Assembly: GCA_949096025.1 (NCBI GenBank)
Contig: CARXKP010000001.1
Location: forward strand, 66,530-81,321
Direction: 5' to 3'
DNA length: 14,792 nt
From: an uncultured Eubacteriales bacterium
Lineage (GTDB): Bacteria > Bacillota > Clostridia > Christensenellales > UBA1242
Both the position numbers and the translations under genes were made by a program. Below, one piece after another: positions 6,791 to 14,658 of this stretch (its first letter is position 1; the number at the start of each line of letters is the position of its first letter). The notes below the pieces were generated by a model that searched no databases, was not told where the DNA came from, and saw only the letters and a program-made list of their open reading frames with translations.

Positions 6791-9775
6791 TTATTCTGTC
6801 CTCAGTGCTACAACTGGATCTTTCTTTGCTGCACTTCGAGATGGAATTAATCCAGATATAACAGTTAAGCCCATACTAATCAAAACAAGTATTAATGCCG
6901 CAACTGGATTTAGAATTGCACTTAAGTCACCTATTCCTGTAAGAGCGTGCAAAATGATATTGATAGGAATGCACAAAAGATATGTTACTATTACTCCAAA
7001 GAGACCTGAAGCAAAACCGATAATCAAGGTTTCTGCGTTGAACATACTTGAAACATCTCTCTTTGATGCACCTATTGCCCGAAGTATTCCAATTTCTTTT
7101 GTCCTCTCTTGTACTGATATAAGCGTTATTACACCTACCATTATTGATGAAACAATAAGTGATATGGCAACAAAAGCAATTAATACATAGGTAATAGCAT
7201 TTATTATTTGAGTTACTGATGACATAATTAGTCCAACATAATCGGTATATTTTATTTGTTTTTCCTCTGCAACTGTTTGATTGTATTCGCTTATCGCATC
7301 TGTAATCACCGCTTTATTTTCAAAGGAACTCGCATATATGCTTATAGAGGCAGGGTTTGATAGATCAATATAGCCAAGCTTATTTAAGTTGTCTTCATAA
7401 GTAGATTCTGAGAAAATTATAACATTATCATAGTAAAAAGCACATTGCTCAGTGGTATATTCCTTCATCTCCTCGTCAAAAGCGATAGCCTTTTCTTCAT
7501 CTGTTGGATATAGGTTATCGAGTTGCTGTTTAACTTTCGTAGCATATTGAAGTTGAATTTGTTCCTCGACTGATGGTCTAATAAGGGCTTTAATATCATC
7601 ATCACTCATATTTTGAAGATATTTATTTATCTGCTCCTGGCTCATCATATCTTTCATAGAATCTACTATAAGACTTATAATATATTCCCGTGTCATACTT
7701 GAAAGCAAAGCATCCGTTTGAGAAGAAAGTTCTTCATCCGTTAGTGTACTTTTAACTTTTACATAGGTTTTTGCTTTTGCAGAAGTGTTTAGCCTATTGA
7801 CATAAGCACGGAAATCACTCTCTTTTTGCTCATCAGTCAAATCATCAATGTTAGACTTAAATGGAAGTCCTGTAAAAATATCTGTTTTATTATTCACAAG
7901 TTGAGCTTGCACAGCCTCTGAACTGCTAGACTGACTTATAACATATTTAGTTAAATCTGAAATATATCCGATTGACCCAGACAGCATATTAGTAGTGGCG
8001 TTCTTATTTGGCTTTATAATTCCAGTAATTTTCAATTTCAATGCATTGTTATAAAGTATATTCAGTCCTGTTTCACTATTTCTTAAATCAGTCCAAATGT
8101 TAAGATCTGGTAGATAATTGTAGCAATTAGAATTAAGTATAACCCTACACTCTTTTCCACAAATTTCTTCATAAGACCAAGACTGCTCTTCAAATTCAAT
8201 CTTTTGATTATTCTTAATTGCCTCTACCACTTCATCTATGATGCTTTTATCAAGAAGTCCTAAAACATAGAGCGACATATCATCAAGTTCATTGTTTTCA
8301 TCAAGAATTAGTACTATCTCATCATAACTATTTGGAAGAGTACCATAAACTACATCATACTGACTTTTAATGAGGTCATTTATAGGGTCACCATTTTTGC
8401 CTGGCAATAATTCCTGCCATACATTTGCTGACATTGTCCCAAATGGCAAAGATATTCCACCTGATGAGTTCATTTGTGAAAAGTCAGCACCAAGATATTG
8501 GGATAAAAGTTCTGCCATAAGTTCATTGGCATCCGCTTTCATTATCTCTCCCTGTTGGTTTTTAGTATAAACAAGCAAATCAAGGTCATAAGTATATTGC
8601 ACACCTGCGATTGCTGAATTTAACTTGCTATCTTCTTTCTCAAGTTCACTATCAAGATAAGTCTTAAAAGACTTTAAATCATTTTCAGTTTTATCCATTC
8701 CACTTATAACATTTGCAAGTTCATAAATAATCGATTTTTTATAAACCGCATCACTATCGTGGTCAACTTCACTCTGCCCCATTTTCATAAAGGAACTTAT
8801 CATTGCTGTAAAATCAGTAGTAGTCGCTTCAATAGTAACTGGATAGGTAGATAAAGTTTGTTCTTGAACTCTATCAATATATCCTGTCATTCCCTGTGAA
8901 ACTGCTAAAATTAGTGCTATTCCTATAATACCAATGCTTCCAGCAAAAGCGGTGAGAAGAGTTCTTCCTTTTTTTGTAAATAAATTCTTTAAAGACAATT
9001 TAAATGCTGTCCAAAATGACATTGAAGGTTTTTTCTTACCCTCTTCAACTTTAGCCTTTTCCTCGCAATGGAGTTTTAAGCTCTCATATTCTTCCTCTTC
9101 AATAGGAGAAGAATCGCTTATAATATTACCATCAAGCATACGAATAATTCTTGAAGAATACTGCTCAGCAAGTTCTGGATTATGTGTAACCATAACAATA
9201 AGTCTATCTTTAGAGATCTCCTTTAAAATTTCCATAACCTGAACACTAGTTTCTGTATCAAGAGCACCAGTTGGCTCATCTGCAAGAATAATCTCAGGAT
9301 TGTTGACAAGTGCTCTTGCAATAGCAACTCTTTGCATTTGTCCGCCTGACATTTGAGAAGGTCTTTTATTTAGTTGATTTCCAAGTCCAACATCCTCAAG
9401 TGCTTTAATTGCCCTTGCCTTTCTTTCCGATTTAGAAACACCAGAAACAGTAAGAGCAAGTTCTACATTTTGCAGTACTGTTTGATGAGGAATAAGATTA
9501 TAACTTTGAAAAACAAAGCCAACAGAGTGGTTTCTATATGTATCCCAATTTTTTCCATTAAATTCTTTTGTTGATTTGCCATTTATTACAAGGTCGCCCG
9601 AAGTATATTGGTCAAGTCCACCAATTATATTAAGAAGCGTAGTTTTTCCACAGCCTGAAGGTCCTAATATTGAAACAAATTCATTATCACGAAATTTCAA
9701 ATCGATTCCCTTTAAAGCCTGAACAATGTCTTCGCCTGCTGGATAATCTTTAACTATATTTTTGAGTTCTAACAT
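6791..9775 (-). CDS. Fused MacB-type ABC transporter: ATPase plus FtsX-like permease
   Basis: A 994-residue fusion. Residues 1-225 are a LolD/MacB-type ATPase with Walker A GPSGCGKT (38-45), Q-loop Gln90, signature MSGGQMQRV (142-150), Walker B IILADEPTGALD (162-173) and switch His198. After a charged linker (225-255) the permease starts with one helix (about 273-292), then a very large extracytoplasmic region (about 295-858), then three helices (about 859-886, 913-942, 954-975). The VQERTKEIGILRAIGASKRDV (888-908) coupling segment and a C-terminal PSRSAAKKDPVVALR (978-992) motif are characteristic of FtsX/MacB permeases. Such proteins act as mechanotransducers or exporters of peptides and lipoproteins, including bacitracin-type resistance; the substrate is unknown. 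It begins with ATG after AAGGAGAG, has its own promoter, and is followed by the cupin gene. No separate ATPase subunit or two-component system is adjacent. Confidence 0.9.
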   Translation of the reverse strand: MLELKNIVKDYPAGEDIVQALKGIDLKFRDNEFVSILGPSGCGKTTLLNIIGGLDQYTSGDLVINGKSTKEFNGKNWDTYRNHSVGFVFQSYNLIPHQTVLQNVELALTVSGVSKSERKARAIKALEDVGLGNQLNKRPSQMSGGQMQRVAIARALVNNPEIILADEPTGALDTETSVQVMEILKEISKDRLIVMVTHNPELAEQYSSRIIRMLDGNIISDSSPIEEEEYESLKLHCEEKAKVEEGKKKPSMSFWTAFKLSLKNLFTKKGRTLLTAFAGSIGIIGIALILAVSQGMTGYIDRVQEQTLSTYPVTIEATTTDFTAMISSFMKMGQSEVDHDSDAVYKKSIIYELANVISGMDKTENDLKSFKTYLDSELEKEDSKLNSAIAGVQYTYDLDLLVYTKNQQGEIMKADANELMAELLSQYLGADFSQMNSSGGISLPFGTMSANVWQELLPGKNGDPINDLIKSQYDVVYGTLPNSYDEIVLILDENNELDDMSLYVLGLLDKSIIDEVVEAIKNNQKIEFEEQSWSYEEICGKECRVILNSNCYNYLPDLNIWTDLRNSETGLNILYNNALKLKITGIIKPNKNATTNMLSGSIGYISDLTKYVISQSSSSEAVQAQLVNNKTDIFTGLPFKSNIDDLTDEQKESDFRAYVNRLNTSAKAKTYVKVKSTLTDEELSSQTDALLSSMTREYIISLIVDSMKDMMSQEQINKYLQNMSDDDIKALIRPSVEEQIQLQYATKVKQQLDNLYPTDEEKAIAFDEEMKEYTTEQCAFYYDNVIIFSESTYEDNLNKLGYIDLSNPASISIYASSFENKAVITDAISEYNQTVAEEKQIKYTDYVGLIMSSVTQIINAITYVLIAFVAISLIVSSIMVGVITLISVQERTKEIGILRAIGASKRDVSSMFNAETLIIGFASGLFGVIVTYLLCIPINIILHALTGIGDLSAILNPVAALILVLISMGLTVISGLIPSRSAAKKDPVVALRTE

Positions 9776-9792
9776 ATAAACTCTCCTTCCTA

Positions 9793-9836
9793 AGAATATA
9801 AATTATTATTTTTTATTAATTAAAAATTAATATTCT
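9793..9836 (-). promoter_or_regulatory. AT-rich inverted repeat in the ABC transporter leader
   Basis: The roughly 65-nt untranslated leader contains perfect 7-bp arms (AGAATAT/ATATTCT) flanking further partly complementary A/T-rich segments. The last arm ends just before the AGGAAGGAG ribosome site. It could be a weak RNA structure near the start, but the composition makes chance complementarity likely. Confidence 0.3.
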
Positions 9837-9847
9837 CATTACTCTAT

Positions 9848-9876
9848 ATATTAAAAACAATCATAAAATTTGTCAA
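9848..9876 (-). promoter_or_regulatory. Promoter of the ABC transporter/cupin unit
   Basis: Minus strand: perfect -35 TTGACA (9871-9876), 17-bp spacer, -10 TAATAT (9848-9853). The start is predicted near 9841, leaving a 65-nt A/T-rich leader before the ATG at 9775. Confidence 0.75.
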
Positions 9877-9907
9877 GAAATTACAAATAAAAATTATTTT
9901 ATAGCAT

Positions 9908-9937
9908 AAAAAAAGAGTTCGACTTAAACTCTTTTTC
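9908..9937 (-). terminator. Rho-independent terminator of the two-TM protein gene
   Basis: Minus strand: stem AAAAAGAGTT/AACTCTTTTT around TAAGTCG, followed by a T run. It starts immediately after the TAA at 9939-9941 and separates this gene from the ABC transporter promoter. Confidence 0.85.
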
Positions 9938-9938
9938 A

Positions 9939-10625
9939 TTAATACTTATAATAATCATCCAAAGAAGGTAAACTTTCTGATTGTACGACTTCAGTTTTCT
10001 GTTCTTCATTTTTTGTTTTGTCCGTATTCTTTCCTTTTGAAGGTTTTTCCTTTTTCCCACTATCTCCCTTAATTTCTTTAATATTTTCTCCTATTCTATA
10101 TACTAAATATCTACCTGTTGAATATATGATACGATTACCATAGTCATCAGCCCAACCAAACTCTACATTTTCATAAACACTCTTAAAAATCTTGGAAATA
10201 AATGTTACTCCCGCTAAAACACAAAGTGTTATTCCAAAACCAAGTTCTAGATTTGAAGTTTTTAGTAGACCTTTAATCTCTGCATTGTCAGATTTTTTGA
10301 AAGCCATTTCAAAAAACTCATAATTGCTATATTTTAATTCATCTTGGTATTCTTTTTCTGCTTTACTAAACGCTTCAGTAGAAATTTCTCCTTTATTATA
10401 AAGTTCCTTTTTCTTTCCAAAGTATTTCGTATAAGTTTCCATTCTTATATCTTCTTTCTCTCTTTGATGAATATATTCTTGAGTTTGAGCAAAAGTTTCA
10501 TAAGCCTTTTCTTTGTTCGCTACGCCCTGCCAAGTTAAAATTCCTCCAGTAACACCTAGAGTTGTCCCCAATCCTAAAAGCATTGTCGCACCTGCAATCT
10601 TTAAAATATTTACAAATTTACTCAT
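9939..10625 (-). CDS. Unrecognised protein with two membrane segments and a charged C-terminal tail
   Basis: I do not recognise a family. The 228-residue product has a glycine-rich hydrophobic segment at 10-33 (MLLGLGTTLGVTGGIL), probably a transmembrane helix. A charged, probably coiled-coil region follows at 38-120 (rich in Glu, Lys, Gln and aromatic residues), then a second transmembrane helix at 125-147. Next is a short domain with EFGWADDYGNRIIYSTGRYLVYRIG (155-179), and last a low-complexity Lys/Glu/Ser tail (185-215) ending in LPSLDDYYKY. The hairpin topology would place the coiled coil on one side of the membrane and the tail on the other. It is transcribed alone from its own extended -10 promoter, with an AAGGAG ribosome site, and has its own terminator. 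The first segment lacks a signal peptidase site, so a membrane anchor is more likely than a secretion signal. Confidence 0.75.
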   Translation of the reverse strand: MSKFVNILKIAGATMLLGLGTTLGVTGGILTWQGVANKEKAYETFAQTQEYIHQREKEDIRMETYTKYFGKKKELYNKGEISTEAFSKAEKEYQDELKYSNYEFFEMAFKKSDNAEIKGLLKTSNLELGFGITLCVLAGVTFISKIFKSVYENVEFGWADDYGNRIIYSTGRYLVYRIGENIKEIKGDSGKKEKPSKGKNTDKTKNEEQKTEVVQSESLPSLDDYYKY

Positions 10626-10661
10626 AGTAAACTCCTTAATTTCTCTCTATAACTTAATATT

Positions 10662-10690
10662 GTTATATCATAAATCTTATAAAAGTTCAA
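10662..10690 (-). promoter_or_regulatory. Promoter of the two-TM protein gene
   Basis: Minus strand: -35 TTGAAC (10685-10690), 17-bp spacer, -10 TATAAC (10662-10667) preceded by TGA, giving an extended TGn -10. The start is predicted near 10655, about 30 nt before the ATG at 10625. Confidence 0.7.
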
Positions 10691-10794
10691 TATCAAATAT
10701 AATAATATTATATAAATATTTTAAACATCTATTTTTTCAATATAAAAAAGGATTTATAACAATTATATAAACTATTTTTAGTAGAAATAAAACT

Positions 10795-11271
10795 TTAAAC
10801 TTCTATTCCTTTTATGTGAATACCTTGAAGTTCATTATAAAAATATTCATCAAGAGGCTTATCTAATGCATCATTTGAATGGGCACATACATAAATTCTT
10901 CCTCTATTTATTCTAGATATTATCACAGTATGATTAAAATGAGTTGGATTTTGTCTTAATTGTATTATATCACCTTCAACAAGCCTATTAATAGAAGAAA
11001 GTTCTCCAATCGGCCCAACGCCTCCACTTCTTAATAAAAATCTTTTTAAGTACTCTACACTAGTCCAACTTGGTGAACGACTTAAAACGCTATCATAAAA
11101 CCAGCCATAATACCTATCATAATTCATCAGCCCGCCACCTGCCAAAAGACATTGAGAGATAAAATTTGTGCAATCACCGCCGATTCCAGAAAAATGATAA
11201 TATTGAGGATTTGCTCCAAGTGCCCACTTTCGTGCATATTCTATTGCCGAATTTCTATTATAAGTTTTCAT
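10795..11271 (-). CDS. Amidase_6-type cysteine amidase/peptidase domain protein without signal peptide
   Basis: The product matches the Amidase_6 (putative amidase) family of clostridia and bacilli, a papain/CHAP-like fold. From the ATG at 11271 it has 158 residues: YNRNSAIEYARKWAL (4-18), the catalytic block GIGGDCTNFISQCLLAGG (29-46) with nucleophile C34, SWTSVEYLKRFL (68-79), GDIIQL (100-105), and the active-site histidine H114 in THFNHTVII, followed by HSND (131-134). Relatives are usually attached to secreted or sporulation proteins and may cleave cell-wall peptide or amide bonds. Here there is no signal peptide and no extra domain. The start is uncertain. An in-frame TTG at 11307 adds 12 residues, but it lies in the T run of the upstream terminator. 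Family similarity begins at YNR, just after the ATG. Neither start has a clear Shine-Dalgarno site, and I see no convincing promoter. Confidence 0.75.
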   Translation of the reverse strand: MKTYNRNSAIEYARKWALGANPQYYHFSGIGGDCTNFISQCLLAGGGLMNYDRYYGWFYDSVLSRSPSWTSVEYLKRFLLRSGGVGPIGELSSINRLVEGDIIQLRQNPTHFNHTVIISRINRGRIYVCAHSNDALDKPLDEYFYNELQGIHIKGIEV

Positions 11272-11305
11272 AATATCATCTATTCGTTTATTTAAATATT
11301 TGTGC

Positions 11306-11334
11306 AAAAAAGCGGACTTATCCGCTTTAAAAAA
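11306..11334 (-). terminator. Rho-independent terminator of the ABC-F gene
   Basis: Minus strand: stem AAAGCGGA/TCCGCTTT with loop TAAG, followed by a T run. It lies directly after the ABC-F TAA (11336-11338) and abuts the start region of the amidase gene, which would need read-through or its own promoter. Confidence 0.85.
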
Positions 11335-11335
11335 C

Positions 11336-12958
11336 TTAAATAAAATCAGTATTTAAAATATAATAATAAGATAAAAGTTCTCTTGAGTAGTCAACGATTT
11401 TCCCTTCTGGAAGTATTAACATTCTATTTATTCCAATCTGTTCAACAAAATCGACATTATGACTTACAAGCAATATAGTACCCTCATAATCACGGAAATT
11501 TTCGCCAATGATTGCCTGAGTATCAGGATCTAAATGGTTTGTTGGTTCATCAAGAATAAGAAGATTTGCTCTTTCAAGAAGCAGTTTGCATAATGAAATT
11601 CTAGCTTTTTCACCTGGAGAAAGTAATGCAACCTTTTTAAAAACTGTATCGCCTGAAAATAGGAAGTTGCCAAGCAAACTTCTATGCTGAATATCTGATA
11701 GTCCATTGGCTTCAGTGTTTTCAATGATATTTTTGTTTTCATCAAGAAGTTCAAGTTCCTGTGCATAATATCCAATATCTGTTTTTTGACTAAATTGTAT
11801 CTCCCCTGATTTTGGAGATAAAATATTCATTATCAGTTTTAACAGAGTAGATTTCCCTACACCATTTTCTCCAACAATCAAAAATCTTTCATTATTAGTA
11901 ATTGCAAACGACAAATTTTCATAAAGATTTAATTTGCCAGGATACCCAAAAGTAAGATTTTTAACTTCAACTGGAACTTTTCCACCCTGTGATTTGGGTT
12001 CAAGTTTAATCTTTACGTGACGATAATCCTTATCTCGTTTTTCAAGATTTGCAATTGCCTTTTCAAGCTTCAATTCTCGCTCCTGCCCAAGCCTTTTAAG
12101 ATTATGATTTGTCCTTGATGCTTGCTTTGCCTTTTGAACAAGTTCTGAAAGTTTTTTTATTTCTCGTTCTTGCTGGGTAATTCTTAGTTCCTTTAAAAGT
12201 TGTTCCTGAGCATATTGATGCTTAAATTTTGTATAATTTCCATCATAAACAGTTATTTTATGTGTAACTTTATTAACAAATAAAATTTTATTTACTATCT
12301 CATTTAAAAATTCAATATCGTGACTGATTATTAGAACGCTTCCCTTATAATTTTTTAAATACTTTGTAATATACTCCTTTGTCATTGCATCGAGATGATT
12401 TGTAGGTTCATCAAGAAGAAGAATATCTGCATTTGAATATAATAAATGTGCAAATGCTATCTTTGACTTTTGTCCACCTGATAAATTTTCAAGTTTCATA
12501 TCTAAAAGATTATCATCGATCTTCATATCAGCAAGTAGTTCAAGTAGAACGTTTTCAGCATTATAAATATCAAGTGCATCAAGCCTAGCCTGCAAATTTC
12601 CCATTTTTCTAAGTAGAACTTTTTGCTCTTCTTCATTTGCCGAGGTAAGTGCCTCATATACTTCATTTAGTTTTTCTTCTAGTTCTTTAATTGGTCTAGC
12701 AGATAGCAAATAATCCCAAACAGTTTTTTGTTTATCTTCAAAGTCAATGACTTGTGGCAGATAACCTATCCTTTTATCACTGGTCGTAAGTTTTCCACCG
12801 TCTAATTCTTGCTTGCCCAAAATCACCTTAAATAATGTCGTTTTACCTGCACCATTAACTCCAACTATTCCAGTTTTATCTGTATCGTTTATAAAAAATT
12901 CAGCATCATCAAATATGATTTCATTGCCAAAAGATAAGTGTAAATTTTGTCCTCTCAT
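11336..12958 (-). CDS. ABC-F family ATPase (two ABC domains, no membrane segment)
   Basis: A 540-residue soluble protein with duplicated ABC domains. The first has Walker A GVNGAGKT (33-40), signature LSGGQ (159-163) and Walker B with LLDEPTNHLD (181-190). The second has Walker A GENGVGKS (363-370), a modified signature LSPGE (446-450) and LILDEPTNHLD (467-477). The short helical arm (about 85-150) and the basic interdomain linker (about 245-320) fit translation-factor or ribosome-protection ABC-F proteins that bind the ribosomal E site. The sequence alone does not say whether it is a housekeeping factor or an antibiotic-resistance protein. The start is decided by GGAGG ending 5 bp before the ATG at 12958, and the ABC domain begins right there. 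An in-frame ATG 48 bp upstream (13006) would add MTTEVSSWFTNIFGGF, which is unlike the family. It lies 60 bp after the acidic hypothetical gene. Confidence 0.9.
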   Translation of the reverse strand: MRGQNLHLSFGNEIIFDDAEFFINDTDKTGIVGVNGAGKTTLFKVILGKQELDGGKLTTSDKRIGYLPQVIDFEDKQKTVWDYLLSARPIKELEEKLNEVYEALTSANEEEQKVLLRKMGNLQARLDALDIYNAENVLLELLADMKIDDNLLDMKLENLSGGQKSKIAFAHLLYSNADILLLDEPTNHLDAMTKEYITKYLKNYKGSVLIISHDIEFLNEIVNKILFVNKVTHKITVYDGNYTKFKHQYAQEQLLKELRITQQEREIKKLSELVQKAKQASRTNHNLKRLGQERELKLEKAIANLEKRDKDYRHVKIKLEPKSQGGKVPVEVKNLTFGYPGKLNLYENLSFAITNNERFLIVGENGVGKSTLLKLIMNILSPKSGEIQFSQKTDIGYYAQELELLDENKNIIENTEANGLSDIQHRSLLGNFLFSGDTVFKKVALLSPGEKARISLCKLLLERANLLILDEPTNHLDPDTQAIIGENFRDYEGTILLVSHNVDFVEQIGINRMLILPEGKIVDYSRELLSYYYILNTDFI

Positions 12959-12962
12959 AAAT

Positions 12963-12967
12963 CCTCC
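12963..12967 (-). promoter_or_regulatory. Ribosome site fixing the ABC-F start
   Basis: GGAGG on the minus strand, 4 bases upstream of the ATG at 12956-12958, selects this start over the upstream in-frame ATG at 13004-13006, which has no comparable site. Confidence 0.8.
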
Positions 12968-13018
12968 AAATATATTAGTAAACCACGAGGATACTTCTGT
13001 CGTCATTCACTTTTTATT

Positions 13019-13495
13019 TTAATCAAATGCCTGCCAATCAAGTTCATTGTTATCTATATCTAGTTTAACAATAGGTGTATCATTATTTATATTAATTGAC
13101 AAATCTAGAAAAAATATCGCACCACTATCAGCACTTAAAATTAAATCCAAATATTCGCTAGGCGACATTCCTCCAAGTGTTTTATTTTTATCATTTTTAT
13201 CTGCTTTAACCACTTCTTCAAAAGCAGTACTAAATATTTTATCATAAAAGCCATTTTTTATTTTTTCAATTTTTTCATTTATCTGAGTTACAACTTTTTG
13301 TTTTTGCTCATCATTTAAAGTTAATTTTAATTCAGATAATTCTTCATCAATATCTAAATATTCTAATTGAGATATATACATATCTTTTAATTTATCCACT
13401 GCATCCATTTTTTGAAATTCTTTCCAAACAGCGTCAAAAAAAGAAAGTTTATTATCATTCATATATTTAATAATTTGTTCATCTATACTAGGCAT
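13019..13495 (-). CDS. Acidic hypothetical protein upstream of ABC-F
   Basis: Not recognised. The 158-residue, strongly acidic product has no membrane segment or signal peptide. The first two-thirds (1-95) is predicted helical, rich in Asp, Glu and Lys, with a possible coiled coil in the LKLTLNDEQKQKVVTQINEKIEKI region (56-79). A GGMSPSEYLDLILSADSGAIFFLDLSI stretch (108-134) is more hydrophobic and possibly beta, and the C-terminus is aspartate-rich (KLDIDNNELDWQAFD). It starts with ATG after AAGGAG and has an extended -10 promoter just upstream. No terminator is seen before the ABC-F gene, so the two may share a transcript. Function unknown. Confidence 0.75.
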   Translation of the reverse strand: MPSIDEQIIKYMNDNKLSFFDAVWKEFQKMDAVDKLKDMYISQLEYLDIDEELSELKLTLNDEQKQKVVTQINEKIEKIKNGFYDKIFSTAFEEVVKADKNDKNKTLGGMSPSEYLDLILSADSGAIFFLDLSININNDTPIVKLDIDNNELDWQAFD

Positions 13496-13515
13496 TAATA
13501 TTTCTCCTTGAAAAG

Positions 13516-13524
13516 ATTATATCA
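13516..13524 (-). promoter_or_regulatory. Extended -10 promoter of the acidic hypothetical gene
   Basis: Minus strand: TGA followed immediately by a perfect TATAAT (13516-13521). At 17 bp the -35 position reads TCCAAA and is poor; a TTGCAA lies too far upstream (22 bp). An extended -10 can compensate for a weak -35. The start is expected near 13509. Confidence 0.55.
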
Positions 13525-13563
13525 TAAAAAATATTAATTTGGATTGCAAAATTAAATATTTTT

Positions 13564-13597
13564 AAAAAAAGAGTTGAATTTTTCAACTCTTTTAAAT
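13564..13597 (-). terminator. Rho-independent terminator of the MerR-family gene
   Basis: Minus strand: stem AAAAGAGTTGAA/TTCAACTCTTTT with loop AAA, followed by a long T run, shortly after the TAA at 13610-13612. Confidence 0.9.
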
Positions 13598-13609
13598 ATT
13601 ATTTAGATT

Positions 13610-14620
13610 TTAATTCATTTTCTTCAAAACATAATAGCCATTGACTTTTCCGCCATATGTATAGTCACCCGACTTCCATTCAACAATCATATATTTTTGA
13701 TTTTGTTTTTCAACAATTTCATATTCGCTAACTGTTGAAATTTCCTTATCTATAACCACACCATTCGACCAAGCAAGTTTTGCCACGTTGTCAAAAGCAT
13801 AAAAATCTGCAAGAAGAGTTCCGTCAGGTTGAAAGGTATATCTTTTTAAAAACATATCATACTTCCAATATCGATTACTTGGATCAAATTCTTCCCTTTT
13901 ATTCACAAAGTCTACAACCTCCCAAAAACCAACTGCCTCTTCATCAGTTATAAATGGGATATCGGTATTATCTTTAATGGCTATCTCCTCTTTTGAGTAA
14001 ATCTTATCATCCACCTTTTCATATACAGCATAATTGTCAATTTGACCTGTCACATAGTCAACAACCCCGATAAACAACTTGCCGTCAATAATCTCATAAG
14101 GCATTTGTCTGTCTTTTACATAAAGAATTCTCTTTGACCAACTAAGCACCCAGTACTCCTGACCTTCTGGAAGAAAATATAACTCATCAAAAGGAAAAAC
14201 CTTCACACTTTCAAATTCCTTTTTGAAAAAATCCTCTTTATTTTTTACAACTACTATCTTCTTCCATTTGCCAATAACTGCCTCATCATTTATAAAATTT
14301 TTCATAATTAAACCTCCATTTTCAATGCGAATAGAAGAAAGTTTATGAATGTTTTCTTGAAGTTTTCTAATTTGCTGATGCGTTTCAATAACTTTTAAGT
14401 CTATGCTTTCTTGATTTAAATCTTTTATTTCCTTTAGTGAAAAACAAAGTTCTTTAAGATGAGCAATTTCTCTAAGTCTTGCAACTCCACTTTCATCATA
14501 ATAGCGATAATTTGTCCAACGGTCGACCATAACAGGACAAATCAATCCCTTTTCTTCATAAAAGCGGATTGTTTGAATTGAAACACCTGAAAGCTTTGAA
14601 AGCTCGCCAATTTTTATCAT
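13610..14620 (-). CDS. MerR-family regulator with a duplicated C-terminal lipocalin-like domain
   Basis: A 336-residue protein. Residues 1-70 form a MerR winged helix: IGELSKLSGVSIQTIRFYEEKGLI (4-27), then NYRYYDESGVARLREI (37-52). A dimerisation coiled coil follows (about 75-100). The rest is two copies of a beta-rich domain, each opening with FI.DE..VG.W..V..V followed by a charged E.F motif: FINDEAVIGKW (109-119) and FITDEEAVGFW (223-233). The second copy ends in EWKSGDYTYGGKVNGYYVLK (314-333). From memory, similar domains occur at the C-terminus of clostridial BlaR1-like proteins and are loosely described as lipocalin-like, which suggests ligand binding. MerR proteins activate promoters with overlong spacers by twisting the DNA, and such a promoter lies directly upstream, implying autoregulation. 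It starts with ATG after GGAAGGAG. No obvious target gene is adjacent. Confidence 0.85.
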   Translation of the reverse strand: MIKIGELSKLSGVSIQTIRFYEEKGLICPVMVDRWTNYRYYDESGVARLREIAHLKELCFSLKEIKDLNQESIDLKVIETHQQIRKLQENIHKLSSIRIENGGLIMKNFINDEAVIGKWKKIVVVKNKEDFFKKEFESVKVFPFDELYFLPEGQEYWVLSWSKRILYVKDRQMPYEIIDGKLFIGVVDYVTGQIDNYAVYEKVDDKIYSKEEIAIKDNTDIPFITDEEAVGFWEVVDFVNKREEFDPSNRYWKYDMFLKRYTFQPDGTLLADFYAFDNVAKLAWSNGVVIDKEISTVSEYEIVEKQNQKYMIVEWKSGDYTYGGKVNGYYVLKKMN

Positions 14621-14640
14621 AATTTCTCCTTCCGCAAGCC

Positions 14641-14658
14641 TACTTTAACACTAAAGTA
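14641..14658. repeat. Perfect inverted repeat, MerR operator
   Basis: Arms TACTTTA/TAAAGTA of 7 bp around a 4-bp centre, lying within the spacer and over the -10 of the promoter above, where MerR dimers bind. Confidence 0.75.

Noticed and set aside
6753..7190. Long plus-strand open frame opposite the ABC permease C-terminus
   Set aside because: Antisense shadow of the well-supported permease helices, with no ribosome site or recognisable protein.
11272..11307. TTG start for the amidase
   Set aside because: It lies in the T run of the ABC-F terminator, has no ribosome site, and adds residues before the conserved YNR block. It cannot be fully excluded.
12959..13006. Upstream ATG giving a 556-residue ABC-F
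   Set aside because: The extra 16 residues are unlike ABC-F N-termini, and the ATG at 12958 has an ideal GGAGG site exactly where the domain begins.
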